Shown here piece after piece: positions 31,921 to 43,826 of a DNA stretch of 64,000 bases. Positions within the stretch are counted from its first letter, which is position 1. Each line of letters opens with the position of its first letter. The stretch is taken from NCBI GenBank assembly GCA_902702965.1, contig CACRXP010000994.1:121434-185433 (forward strand), in the 5' to 3' direction. The notes beneath the pieces are model-generated. The model was not told the origin of the DNA. It did no database searches and worked only from the letters and a program-made list of their open reading frames with translations. The position numbers and the translations under genes were made by a program. This stretch comes from Spirometra erinaceieuropaei. Lineage: Eukaryota; Platyhelminthes; Cestoda; Diphyllobothriidea; Diphyllobothriidae.

Positions 31921-32915
31921 AAAACCGACCGAAATGTTAACCGAAATTCTGAGACGTGTCTTCGGCTGGGAAAGACTACTTGAGTAGGGTTGTAAGACTA
32001 ACTGTTGCGCAGAAAAATCACAAAATATTTTAGTTACGTCAGGACACCGACTTTTGAACAGGTTTTTGCATAAACCACAGTCCGTTAATGACTACTACTA
32101 AGAGCGCATGGTCCAGTGGATAGAGGCGTGGACTTCTAACTAACAGGTCGCGAGTTCGGACCTCGGTTGTTCCACACTTCGAGGTTGGGTATGACTGGCT
32201 GACGACGACTAATAAGTCAGGAATGGTCAATCCCCTCTCCCTTGTCTTTGTCAATAATGCCATTTTGCCTATATCATGCTCCGCTGTGCGGCTATTGGTT
32301 GGGCTCGAGAGAGAGAGAGAGCCCATAAGGCACCACGGAATGAGTGAGTTCCATAAGAACTATCGGTGAGCGCCTATTACCATTGTATATTCCCGATCGA
32401 AACCGAGAGGGCAACGGACACGTGGCCCAGTTGTTAGAGGCGTGAACTTCTAACAAACAGGTCGCGAGTTCAGGCCTCGGGTGTTCCACACTTCGGGGAT
32501 GAGTATGGCTGGCTGACGACGGCTAATAAGCCAGAGATGGCCATTCCAGTTTCCCTTGTCTTTGACGGCAATAACATACTATCCAAGAATTATGAGGATT
32601 CCTCGTTGATTTTCAAGGCCCTTATAAATTCAGATATATTTTGTAGAGGACACACATAGGAACATATTCCTTGTGGTCATTTAATAGCAAATTTCATTTT
32701 TTCAAATTTTCTACTTGAAGAAAACGTACCTACTGGTCCTACAGAGTTTCTAGTCATGGGAGTTTTTAAGACCGTCATATATCTTCTGATAAAGCATCGT
32801 ATCCGTCCATTTGTTGATGTCACTTGCAAAGTATGCAACATGGTCCATATCCGTGACAAAATTTTAAAAGTTCTATATGACACAAACCTTAAAAGGTTCA
32901 CCATTAAGGAGTCAT
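31921..32915. mobile_element. Tc1-type MITE split by a SINE dimer
   Basis: Left part 31921-32094 has GAAATGTTAACCGAAATTCT and ATGACTACT. The element resumes after the SINEs at 32588 with GTTGATTTTCAAGGCCCTTA and continues into the core near 32760-32915. Terminal CAGTAGG is not preserved and the right arm is lost. Confidence 0.7.
32101..32578 (+). mobile_element. tRNA-derived SINE dimer
   Basis: Two tRNA-like heads, TGGTCCAGTGGATAGAGGCG (32109) and TGGCCCAGTTGTTAGAGGCG (about 32422), lie about 313 bp apart. Each has GTCGCGAGTTC-like B-box sequence and the body GGCTGACGACGRCTAATAAG. The flanks CTACTAAG (32095-32102) and CTATCCAAG (32579-32587) look like an imperfect target-site duplication inside the MITE. 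Confidence 0.8.
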
Positions 32916-34247
32916 TCCGACTAGTTTTCTGTTAATACATAATTCAGAAGGGGAATAGTCGTAGTCTTGGCCATTTGCAAAATGTTTTATTATTTATGCG
33001 ACCACTCGTGAAAGGGGACCTAGAAGTGAGTAGAGTTGACGAACTTGGTTCTACTGAGAGGAGCGGAAAGGTAGTTATTTCGTTTTTGGCAGAAAAATTG
33101 TCAGTGGCTGTCAGGAGGGGACATAAACTGACAATGTTTCAATTCTTCTTTCTGACGAAGGACGTGGCCAACTGTTTGCAAAATACTCCCGATAAGGCAC
33201 CTTCTGAAAGTGATGGCATACAAGAGGTGGCCTTTTATTTGATCCGTTGGTGTGTGAACGTCCATTTTCTTCGGCGATCATGTTTCACATTTAGGTGAGT
33301 CTACTGATATGTGCTAAATTTCATTTCGCAGAGACAAGAACATCTCGCTACAGCGGTGAAGGAATTCAAGGGCTGTCTTTTTATGGAAGTGTGTATGAAA
33401 ATAAACCATATTACTATATTTTGGGCAGTCGATTGAGAGCACTAAAACTGCAAAATTGTAACCGACATTTTAAAAACACCTTCAAACAAATCGGACTTCG
33501 CCATCGTCAGAAAACTCTCCTAATACGCAGAAAATTGTTACCTGTTAAAGTTTCTTTCAACTATACAAACATCAGTCTGCATCCAGACACGTGGCCACAG
33601 GCGAACTTCCGTCCTCCATAATCAAATGCATCACGAAAAATGTACAAACGAAAAAAACTACATTTTATTCCCTTAACACTCTTTTGAAACGCATAATCAA
33701 GCATTAGACACTCGACTAGCTGTCATGCTACATATTTCACAAACTCTTGAGTGAGATTCACCCTGGAGATTATATAAAAATGCTATTGAATCTCGTTTTG
33801 CTCATGTCATTTTAGGTACGGAGATGTCTGCCTGAACAGGCATTGTGTGTTTTGGCAAATTTAGTCTCCTCATTTGAGAAGAATATTCGAACTTTCATCT
33901 TTTCCGCCTTTCTTAAGAAAACTTGCTGTTTCTAACCAAGGCAATATTCTAGACGTGGTATTACGTTTACTACTTTTGGGGGTTCATTTGTACGTAGATG
34001 GTTCACTGCTAAATGGCCCTTCGATAGGTCTGATTGGGTTGTTCGCCGATTGGTCATTGATTTCCCGTGAAGTTGCGCATATTTCACGCGTTAGGTTACC
34101 TACGGCATGAGTGTGGACTGATGTTCTAGTGCGTGGGCATGTCATCGGAATGTCACATTCAGTGACTGAAGGTGTGCGCGCAATCTGAGCACGAAAATTG
34201 GGCGACATTTTATTGATCGCTCTCGCTTCTAAACGTTCGACAAAGTA
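32916..34247. other. Stretch without recognisable gene
   Basis: Two adjacent 107-108-codon plus-strand frames (32975-33298 and 33295-33621) carry no recognised motif. I leave them uncalled. Confidence 0.4.
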
Positions 34248-35204
34248 CAGTAGGTGGGCTAACTCATGAAATGTCAAGCGAAATTCCGAAATGCGTTTTT
34301 GTCTCCAAAAAGCGTAGTAACACTCGTCAGCCCACAACACAATTCTATAATATTTCTGTTACCTCAGCGTGCCGGCTGCATACAAAAATTACACTCTGTA
34401 AAAAATGATCACTTAAGTGACATGCATTTTTGCATTGATTTTAGATGCCCTAAAAGTCCAATTATATTCCGTTAAAAACTTGCATAAAAATATTCATTAT
34501 TTTGCTCATTTGGTAGACAATTACGTCTTCTTTTAATTTTCTACTGAAAGGAAGGACATAATTCGGTTTTAAAAAAATTTCTTATTGTGGGACTTTTAAA
34601 TACCGTGAAATGGCCGTTCATAAAATGTCATGTCTATGTATTTACCAACGTAGCTTTTAAAGTTAACAATATGGATCAAATCCACTGCAAAATTTTATGA
34701 ACCCCATCTGCTCTCCTCTTAATACCGTAGAGAAATGTATGGTTATTCTTACGCGGAAAATATACGGCTTGTAGATTACAAACCCTGAATCCAAGTGTAA
34801 CGGTAGAGTGGGTTCAAACTTATTCGGGCATTGGGAAAGTTTTGAAAACCGAATTATACCCTTCCTTCGAGTATAACATTGGAAGTAGACGTGATTGTCT
34901 ACCAAATGAGCAAAGGAATGAATATTTTTATGCAAGTTGTTAATGAAATATAATTGGACTGTTAGGGGCATCGAAAATCAATGAGAGAAATTCATGCCAT
35001 TCAAGTTGTCATTTTTTACAGAGTGTAAATTTTGCATGCAGGCGGAAAGAAGTTCATTCGAAAGCCGACATCCTGAGGTAACAGAACTATTATAGAATTA
35101 TTTTTCAGGCTGACTAGTTTTACAATCCTACTTAATTAATCTTTTCGAAACGGAAACGCATTTCGTAATTTCGGTTGACATTTCATGAGTTAACCCACCT
35201 ACTA
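34248..35204. mobile_element. Tc1-type MITE, near-complete copy
   Basis: Starts CAGTAGGTGGGCTAACTCAT after TA and ends TTAACCCACCTACTA before TA. Arms of about 360 bp and a unique core. One of the best-preserved copies. Confidence 0.9.
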
Positions 35205-35261
35205 TAGGTCCGTAGAATAACAGGGAAGGGATTGGGGCTGATGTTGTCTAGGGGGGACTCT

Positions 35262-37232
35262 AAACACTCGATCTCCAGTCGTGCTGGTCGGGGGCGCAGG
35301 TTCCCGACAAGGCCGATACGTGACCGGATTTTGAAACAAGCTGACTCTGTATTTTCACTGCAGGTCGTTGGCCCTTGTGTCCTGGCAGTTGCCCAATTGT
35401 TGCATACGACAGGAACGCACTGCGACTGGCACGTGATGCTGAGGCATGGCTCGAAAAAACCACCGGGAACCCCTAGGGTAGTCCCGTAAACCAGTTCGGC
35501 GGTGACGCACACAAAGTAGAGTTTGAGCGCGGGGACCACAGGAGCTACTCAATCCTATGAGTAGATTTATCTTAGGCCCGGAGCAAGTTATTGAGTTGAT
35601 AGTGGAAGCGCTCAGCTAGACCGTTGAATGAGTGATGGTAAGCCGACGAGCGCATGCGAGAACACCTGGGGAGGTCAGAAAGAGCGTTAAAAAGTCTAGA
35701 TTCAAATTTTTTGCCTCGGGCAATGGTAATAATTGTGGGAACACCATAATAGGAAATCCAGTGTTCCAAAAAAGGCACGAGCGACAGTATCTGCAGCGAT
35801 GTTAGGGATCAGAGCTGCGATGGGCAATCGCGTAAATCGGTCAGTTGCAATGAACAAGTAGTTGCAACCTCGAGGCGTTGGCAAAAGATCTACGTGCACA
35901 TGTGCAAAACGCGGATCGGGTTCAAGAAAGGTCCCAATTGGGGTCTTATTCTGACGGCTGATTTTGTCTGTTTGATAAGCCAAACAGGAGCGAGTCCACT
36001 GGCGGATATCATGCTGGGCCAGCAAACCGGTCGCTGACGAAGCCCTGAGTAGTCCGGATGCCAGGGTGAGCGAGATTGGGCAACGCGGTGAGAACATCTC
36101 GTGGCATCTCGCTCGATACTATAAGGCGAGTAACCCCCGGGGCATATTGTATAGGAAGTGGCGAGAAGAGGGATGATTTTAATGTGAAGCCTAGTCTGCT
36201 TCGGCTGTTCGAAAAAATTCGCCTGTTCCTGCAGCCCGACCACGTGTTCCAAGCGGATGGAAGGGCGCGTGGGGCATTAATTCGAGGTAGGGAGAAACAG
36301 TCGGCGACCTGATTAGACAGCCCTTCAAGAAATCTAATATTCGTGGTATATTGAGAAATAAAATTAAGATGGCGGACCTCACGGGCGAATACCTGTCAGA
36401 GGAGGTGGAGAAGGCATAAGTAAGATGTTTATGGTCAGTGTAAATAAAAAACTTTTGCCTTCAACATAGTTACGAAAATTCATAATGAAGAGATAAGTGA
36501 CAAGGAGTTCCCCAAAGAAAGTGCTATAACTATTTTTGACGGATGTCAGCTTAACGGAGTAGACGGATATAGGTTAAAGGCCCGTTGGGATCTGTTGCTG
36601 GAGGGCTACACCTATGGGGCATTTAGAGCGTCAGCAACAGTAGGGAGCGGAACATCAGTTAGAGTGCGAACAGCAACTTAATCCACCTGCGTCTCTTCGA
36701 AAAGTTGGAAGGCGTCCACGGCTGTCTGTGAATGAAAATTCGCGCTAGTTGTCCCGTAAAAGATGTGTGTGGGGTAATATTAACTGAGCGAAGTGAGGGA
36801 TGAAATATCAATAAAAATTTGCAAGGCCTATGAAATGGCGCAGTTGTCGGAAATAAATAGGGGGAGGAAACTCGCAAATAGCCAAAACTTTGGCGTCTAC
36901 AGATGATAACGGAAAGCATCTACGAGATGTCCTAGGAACAAGAGCGAGGGAATGCCAAAAACTCTTTTGGAGGCGCTGAGGTGAACGCCATACTGGTTCA
37001 GCCGCTCAGAAATGAGGCGTAGGCGTAGGCGTTGCAGATGCTGATGTACACTGAAACATACAACTTGAAGATCATCTACATAAACAAGAACGAAAGATAA
37101 ATCGCGGAGGACTTTGTTCATGAAACTTTGGAAAGTTTGGGTGGAGTTACGGAGTCCAAACGGCGTCCTAAAGAACTCGAAAAATTCGAATGGAGTCGTA
37201 TTCGCCGTTTGAGGAATGTCGTCTGGAGCAGC
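35262..37232 (-). pseudogene. Gypsy-type LTR retrotransposon pol, decayed
   Basis: On the minus strand the order is RT, RNase H, integrase. RT: FFRTPFGLRNSTQTFQSFMN and FVLVYVDDLQV (36950-37190), with LLFLGHLV. RNase H: the FIYTDHKHLT motif near 36440. Integrase: C-AYQTDK, HVHVDLLPTP, YLFIATDRFTRLP, then YYGVPTIITIARGKKFES where the second catalytic Asp (usually TDRG) is Ala, then AYHHSFNGLAERFHYQL with the Glu. A tail AELVYGTTLGVPGGFF lies near 35470-35520. Several frameshifts and no LTRs found. Such proteins copy and integrate LTR elements; this one cannot. Its RT begins abruptly at a junction with PLE sequence. Confidence 0.85.
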
Positions 37233-37800
37233 GACCCTTGATTTGTTCATAGGTCTTTCCAACAAAAGTGAAGAAAGTATGTTGGCAGAATTCAAACCGC
37301 CTCATTAGGTGTTCGATTTTGAGGGCATTCTGAGTCTCATCGTGCGCCTCTTAAAGATTCTTCCACAAGACTTCGCGGGCCAAGTGTGGTGAGATGGACG
37401 TGAATAACGACGTCACGTCGAAGGAGACCATGATTTCGTCTTATTGAATCCTCCGACCTCACATTTCCCATTGCAGAGCATATTTAAGTACTTTGCTTAA
37501 TGCTTTATAAGTTCCGGTGAACAAAGCGTACTCGAAGGCATAAATGACTGCCACGCTTTGTGAGCGGACGATTTTTATTGCCGACGGGTTATTGTGGACC
37601 GGAAGATCGACTCTGACATAAAACCATAAAAGCTTTCTACCCACGGGGAATAAAATCTTGGGCCGAATAAAAAGCAAACTATCAACAGCCAAGCTGTCAT
37701 CTAAGTTTCAGAGGTCAGGGGTCCGATTTTAAACCCGATGGGCAACACACTTGGCACTATGAATGCTAAAAAGCATAGACTATCTACGAGTATTCTGAAA
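37233..37800 (-). pseudogene. PLE reverse transcriptase N-terminal region
   Basis: Minus strand: HNNPSAIKIVRSQSVAVIYA, then MVSFDVTSLFTSISPHLARE (motif A), a stop codon, KIEHLM and FEFCQHTFFTFVGKTYEQIKG, just before where motif B should come. This region of PLEs is absent from the 5.7-kb copy. Sequence changes to Gypsy RT at about 37232. Confidence 0.8.
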
Positions 37801-38731
37801 AAATTTGGCCATGTCCACTTTTACTGCATCCATATTCACCTTATTTTAGACGGAAGATTAAGCCACTGCACCGGATAAATGGTCGCAACCTGTGAGTGGA
37901 CTCTTTTTATTTAAACTGGAGGATGGCAGACTGCTTTTTTGGGGAACAAATTTAGTTTTAAGACGAGACAAACAAATTGTGTTAACTTCCTCCATGCTAC
38001 ATTTATTGATTTGGTTAGCTGACTGGTCGTTAGATAGAGTACGCGAACACTGGAGTACAATGCAATTAGTGAGTGCGACACAGAATATTACAAGTTTATT
38101 ATTATGACTATCGATCACCCTACTGTAGTTTCTGTCGGACAGTGGTCTTTTTCCAGAATGGTTGAGTACCTGTCTTCACTAACGAAAAAAAGCCCCACTG
38201 GAGGAGTATTCTTCACCCCTTTCGTCCGATAAGCCGTCCATAAGGACTGTTTATCAATAAATACATTTTAGAGATGACTGGCAGCAGTTGGTGTCCAGTG
38301 CATCAGTGCTCTGCTAAGTCAAACGTCAGGAAGGCAATGTAAGTAGGCAGTCTTTTAGTAGGCCGAAGCTAAAAAGTAAATGTTGCTGAACTCCCGTAGG
38401 AGGGGCCGACTTGCGCGAGTTTAAGGCGCGTCAAGGTCATGCTACTGCCCAGCCAATTGGCGAGTGGTGTCAAGGCAGGATGCGCAGGCGAGCAACTGCG
38501 ATACGTGTGGAGAGCAATATCGATGTTAGATACCGGAGTACCTGATCTCCTGTGTAATGAGATTGAAGTACGAAAGTTGACATATGATCTGTCATCGTGC
38601 CTGTAGCATAATTTCATACGGCACTTCCATCACCTTAACATTTAGTCATTTATACCGCGGCCGTGGCGGTGAAGAAGGGTCCTTACTGATAATTTGAAAC
38701 GTTTGTCTCAAAATAAAGCTCATTAGCTCTC
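37801..38731. other. Stretch without recognisable gene
   Basis: Frames up to 86 codons on both strands, no motif. Faint similarity between about 38005-38035 and 34020-34060 was not strong enough to call a repeat. Confidence 0.35.
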
Positions 38732-38832
38732 TTCCTCTTCCTCCTCCTCCTCCCCTTCCTCCTCCTCCTCCTCCTCCTCCTTCTTCTTCTTCTTCTTCTT
38801 CTTCTTCTTCTCCTTCTCCTCTTCCTTCTCTT
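38732..38832. repeat. CCT/CTT polypyrimidine tract
   Basis: About 100 bp of CTCCTC units followed by (TTC)n, directly beside repeat D. Read on the minus strand it would be a GAA/GGA-rich tail of D. Confidence 0.9.
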
Positions 38833-38835
38833 TGT

Positions 38836-39283
38836 AGCCTTGACAAAGCATGTCTGCAGTAGGACGGGAAGTTGCAACTTTTACCAACGCGTGTGCACTT
38901 GGGCATACAAAAGGGGAAACTCTGTTGTTGCCTAAAGAACTGCAAAATAAGACCGTCAGTTTTTTGGTTTAAGAAAGAACCAAGTCCTTCCTGTTTGCGG
39001 TGTTGTAAAAATCTTGCTGTAAGTTAAAATCATGCACTAGGAATAGGGCAGATCCTACCCTTGCTCAAAAACAGAACTATTTTTATATCGCACGCATCTA
39101 AAACAAAACAGGAAATGAATCCTGTACTTCGTTACCGTCTTTCAAACTGAAGGATGCAGTTTACTCGCGTTTTTTGAAAAGGCTGTTTACTACCTCGCCC
39201 TTCAGGTTGAATGAAAATGACGGTAACTATGATCCTGAACCGATGTTGGTGAAGACAGAGGCGACCAGAAAGAGCGATTCTGA
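38836..39283 (-). repeat. Repeat D, uninterrupted copy
   Basis: About 448 bp, homologous to 5336-5580 plus 7159-7375. The point where the other copy is interrupted reads CTCAAAAACAGAACTATTTT here. No coding capacity. Class unknown; the adjacent GAA-rich tract suggests a retroposon on the minus strand. Confidence 0.8.
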
Positions 39284-39668
39284 CTTACCGGCTATCATCA
39301 ACTGTACCTAACCCAAACCTAGGCCGCAAAGGTCGGAGATTCAAGGCCTGTCTCAGGCAATCCTCGAGCTCAGGGCTCTTACAGACAAGTCAGAGGCTAA
39401 CGTTCTGTCGACTGCAATCGAGTGTAGAATGTAAAGAAGACGTTATTTAATGCCAAATTCTTGTAAGAAGGAGTATTTTTGTGCAACATTAACTACCCAG
39501 GTTGGGGTTGTGTCTGGCTGATGATAAGTCGTCTCTGTCTTCACTAGCATCAGTTTGCGATTGTTGATACGGCCATATGAATTCCACTAGAAGAGAGAGT
39601 TAACAATATTTCTGAGTCTGCTTAAGCAGTGTTGTATTTTTCCATGGATCTGTAATGCCCCCATAAAT
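39284..39668. other. Stretch without recognisable gene
   Basis: No motif-bearing frame and no repeat recognised. Confidence 0.4.
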
Positions 39669-39692
39669 TCATATATATATATATATATCAGC
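39669..39692. repeat. (TA)n microsatellite
   Basis: About 11 AT units immediately before repeat C. Confidence 0.9.
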
Positions 39693-40502
39693 GGGGAGGG
39701 CCGACAGAGAATGCGGGTAGATTGATACAGTACTGTTACGGGCTTATTGTGCCTTCATTCAGCCATTATATCCCTGACCACCAGCAGCTGGGACCAGAAA
39801 CACATACATGCGCACAGACGCACCTGGCGCAGTTGATCCACCACTGGGGTCTACCAGATGGGGTCATAAGCACTTCATCGAGCCGAAGTTCATCAGTGCC
39901 TCGCCACCTGTCATTCTCTGTCGCTGCAGATCGGGTATTTATCAATCAGGAATGGGCGCACACCGATCTATTGGCTTCACGAAGCAAACAAGCCCCATAT
40001 GTGTGGCAAAGGTCACGAACAGGCAACCAATTACCAGGCCGAAGTCGGCCAAGTCATAATAGCAGCGAGGAGGGACGATTGAATACATACCCGATCTGCA
40101 GCGACAGAGAATGACAGGTGGAGAGGCACTGATGAACGTCGGTTCGATGAAGTGTTTATGACCTATCTGGTAGACCCCAGTGGTGGATCAATTGCGCCAG
40201 GTGCGTCTGTGCGCATGTTTGTGTTTCTGGTCCCAGCTGCTGGTGGTCAGGGTTACGATTGGCTGAATGAAGGCACAATAAGTCCGAAACAGTACTGTAT
40301 CAATCTACCCGCATTCTCTGTCCTCCCTCCTTGCTGCTATTATGACTTGGCCGACTTTGGCCTGGTATCTGGTTGCCTATTCATGACCTTCGCCACCCAT
40401 ACGGAGCTTGTTTGCTTCGTGAAGCCAATAGATCGGTGTGCGCCCACTCCTGGTTGAATAAATACCCGATCTGCAGCGACAGAGAATGACAGGTGGCGAG
40501 GT
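39693..40502. repeat. Repeat C, inverted composite of two units
   Basis: Two segments, A (39697-39939) and B (39940-40078), are followed by their inverse: A inverted at 40082-40328, B inverted at 40329-40462, and the end of A inverted again at 40463-40500. So the minus strand reads A-end, B, A, as expected from a tandem A-B unit of about 385 bp. Marker blocks are CTGTCATTCTCTGTCGCTGC and GGTCTACCAGATGGGGTCAT. Open frames of 101-130 codons inside it are by-products. Confidence 0.8.
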
Positions 40503-40559
40503 GGTGCATCGCAAATAAATGGGGATACTCGCAATGCTTAACTAGGTGCTGTTTTATCT

Positions 40560-40741
40560 AGTCTGATTTTCCTAGGTGGTCTTTAGGACGTGCATTCGAG
40601 AGTCGACCTCCTGGCGTGACTGGAATGTTTCTGGACAATGACGAATCATAATCAGGGTCATAAGCACCCCTAGGTGATCTTTTCTGTCCATAATCACATT
40701 TTAGGATCTCAGTTAATGTTTCATGACTTACGTCGCCTCTG
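40560..40741. mobile_element. Tc1-type MITE right-arm fragment
   Basis: ATTCGAGAGTCGACCTCCTG and GACAATGACGAATCATAATC parallel the right arm. It ends TTTCATGACTTACG and CCTCTG before TA. Strongly diverged. Confidence 0.55.
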
Positions 40742-41126
40742 TAAGGAGATAGTTTTTAAAATCGTCTACGCGTCCTGCTGCTATGCTAACAGACGTCGGT
40801 TCCCTTCAGAAGCTCCGTTAGTCAAATAGTGTGGGCAGACGCATGCAAGCTCAAATTAAAAATAACCTTAACGAATGAGTATTCCTCCTAGCCACGCTCT
40901 CTCGAGAAAACACCAAGCATTATTAACTGTTGGTTTGCGTGAAGTGCGCTTGTTGCTGGTGTAGGTAAAGGTTTGACGTACGCCTCCATTGGTGACGGCG
41001 CATCGGTACAGTTTGAAAGTTTCGTCCTGCAAAATTCCTACAGTACACCCATCTCTAGCAAATGTATTAGGCAGAAAATTGAATAATATTTTACCATATT
41101 GCTTCTTATTTGCTGATCTTTATGTG
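40742..41126. other. Stretch without recognisable gene
   Basis: No motif-bearing frame. Confidence 0.4.
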
Positions 41127-41462
41127 CAGTAGATGTGCTAATTCAGGAAATGCTGGCAGATAGTCCAAAATACGTTTTCGACTCGAAAAGATTACCTAGG
41201 CATGATTGTAATATTAATCACCATTCAGCACAACCCCAAGATAATTCAGTCACTTGAGGATGTCAGCTTTTAAAAGAAATTGTTTCCGTCCGCCTCCAAA
41301 AATCATACGCTGTAAAAAACGAGTTTTCCCATAGTTTTTGATGCCATTATAAATTCAAATCTATTTCATAGAAAACACGCATAAAAATATCCCTTATTTT
41401 ACTCATTTGGTAAAGAATTATGTCGTCTTCATTTTTCATACTAAAAGGAAGGGTATAATTCA
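41127..41462. mobile_element. Tc1-type MITE, solo left arm
   Basis: Starts CAGTAGATGTGCTAATTCAG and ends at GAAGGGTATAATTC, which is where the inverted-repeat arm ends in full-length copies. The core and right arm are absent. Confidence 0.8.
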
Positions 41463-41505
41463 AATGCCTCCACTGCGCGTAAGAAGGCGAATGTCTGCAA
41501 GCGCA

Positions 41506-41817
41506 TTAACGATAATTAATAAATTCACGTAAGTAACGTCGGGGAATAGACTCGATCGCGTTCATTATACAGACAGAAATGTTGCACCACCAACTGCGCA
41601 CTTTCCTGCTAGTCCAGCTTTCAGCTAAAGTGAAGAAAAGAGGTAAGTCCTGGAGACTGTCGTATTCGGGAATTCTTGAGGATGAACGAAAACCAGTGTA
41701 ACAATGGTTAATAGCCATAGGTGTAAGTGGTGGGTGGGTAATGGGTATCCCGTCATCTTCGAAATCCTTAATAAGACCCACTAGGCAGTATTTCCTAGTC
41801 TCTGCACGTTGAACCAT
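41506..41817 (-). CDS. Unrecognised ORF, 103 aa
   Basis: The frame contains GLIKDFEDDGIPITHPPLTP and SLQDLPLFFTLAESWTSRK. It has a protein-like composition but no family I recognise, and no competing long antisense frame. It sits beside a MITE arm and could be an exon or chance. Confidence 0.2.
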   Translation of the reverse strand: MVQRAETRKYCLVGLIKDFEDDGIPITHPPLTPMAINHCYTGFRSSSRIPEYDSLQDLPLFFTLAESWTSRKVRSWWCNISVCIMNAIESIPRRYLREFINYR

Positions 41818-42699
41818 CTTAACATGGGAGTTGCAGGAAGATGTACTAGTATCGACATGCAGTCCTCTCCTCCTTTACTCAACCGTTGGTTTGGTGTTTC
41901 CTTGACTCACGCATTCCTCCTCCTACATCTTACTGCCCACTTATTCTGCTCTGGTTTTCTAGAAAAGCAATACTTCTACACCTAAACGCACGAGGCAACT
42001 GGTCGCACTCTCTGTCTTCCCCTTCTCTGTGCATGTTGTCTGTTGGAGCATTCTTGCCGACTGGGGTTGACGGCGGGCGTAGGTCCGGGCATGGCGTGAA
42101 AGTCGCTGCCTACAATTGCCACATGCATATATTAAGACACTGGTTAAGGACAAACACAGACTTACAGCATCTCGATCATGAGCAGATTTGGCAAGCTCAA
42201 AAACTGTCCCATTTGGAAGGGGTAGCAGTAGGTAAGTCTGATCAATTCCTGTCCCTCATACTACTGGAAAAATGATCTGTTGTGAGTGAAAACGCAGTTA
42301 CGAGACTACAGGGCTTGATGTAAAACAGTATCAAAAAGGAGGAAGGTTGACGAATGGGAATGCGACTGCAGAACCTGTTTTGTCGGAGTTGCCTGACTGT
42401 TATTAGTGCAGTAATTCGTTCCCCTCAACATCAGTGGTCGCAAGCGCGGTCGGTCGCTGTGCGTGGAGCCTAGCACATATATGAGGTCCAACTTTAGGAT
42501 GTCGGTCTTTCGCCGAAATAACGATTCAGCCATGCTGGTGGCCCAGTGACTACGAGCGTGAACTGATCTCAGGTGACCTACTTATCAGTCAGGCGATACA
42601 GTTTCATTCATTATCTTTGTTAAGCCATTTCCCTCCTGGGACCTGATGACATAGACGAGGAGGGAGCGATGTCGCCTTTGACCATCTTTCCATGTTATA
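41818..42699. other. Stretch without recognisable gene
   Basis: A 129-codon plus-strand frame at 41886-42275 overlaps antisense frames and has no motif. Confidence 0.4.
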
Positions 42700-43689
42700 T
42701 AGTAGGTGTGATAACACATCAAATGTTAACGAGATTCCGAAGTGCGCTTTCGTTTCAAAAAGATTACTGAAGTAGGGTTTTAAAACGAATAATCATGCGA
42801 CATAATTCTAAAATAATTCATTGACCTCGAGATGCCGGCTTATGAAGGAACTTCTTTATGGCTTCATGCAAAAACTATACTTTGTAGGAAATGGCTACTT
42901 ATGTGGCATGCATTTCTATCATTGATTTTCGATGCCCTTATAAATTGAGACATATTTCATAAAACCATGCATAAAAGCATTCATACTTTTGCTCATTTAA
43001 TAGACAATTACGTCTTCTTCCAATTTTACACTCGAAGGCAGGGTATAATTCGGTTTTAAAAAGTTTCTGATTATAAAAATTTTTTATACCGTGAAATGAC
43101 CGTTCTTGAGACATCATGTCTCTGCCTTTACCAATGTGGCTCGTTAAGTTAGCATTATGGCTCAAATCAACTACTAAATTTTATAAACCGCTTATGGTTT
43201 TCTCCTAATACCGTAGAGGAACGTATGGTTTTCAAAAGGCAGAGGATATACAGCTTGTAGTTTGTAAATCCTGAATCCAAGTGTAAGACAGTTCGGGTTC
43301 AAAATTAATCGGGAATTGGACTGGTTTTTAAAAATAGAATTACACCCTTCGTTCGAGTATAGATTTAGAAGAAAACGTAATTTTCTACCAAATGAGCAAA
43401 GAATGAATATTTTTATGCGTGTCGTCTATGAAATATAAATGAATGTTCAAGGGCATCGAAAATCGATGAAAAAATGTCATGCTACTTATGCAGTCATTTT
43501 TTACAAAGTGTGGTATCTGCATGCGGCCAGAAAGAAGTTCGTTCGAAAGCCGGTATCTCGAGGTAAATAAATTATTTTAGAATTATGCTGCACGATTATC
43601 AATTTTAAAACTCTACTTTAGTAATCTTCTTGAAACGAAAACGCACTTCGGAATTTCGGTTAACATTTGATATGTTAGCATACCTACTG
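42700..43689. mobile_element. Tc1-type MITE, near-complete copy
   Basis: Starts TAGTAGGTGTGATAACACAT after TA (first base C to T) and ends GTTAGCATACCTACTG before TA. Both arms and core present. Confidence 0.9.
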
Positions 43690-43826
43690 TACGCCTGGTC
43701 ATCCTATTGATTACAAAGATGGTATTCACTGGGTAGTATAGACCAAGCGCAGGCCGAAAATAATCGATCTATCGGCGCACCTTGGCCATAAAACAAGCCC
43801 TCCTTTTTGCGCGGACCGATTACGGT

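Noticed and set aside
38646..38945. Glu/Gly- and Arg-rich ORFs on the minus strand
   Set aside because: They are translations of the CCT/CTT polypyrimidine tract.
39722..40457. ORFs of 101-130 codons in repeat C
   Set aside because: They occur on both strands of an inverted repeat and share no motif. They are by-products of the repeat.
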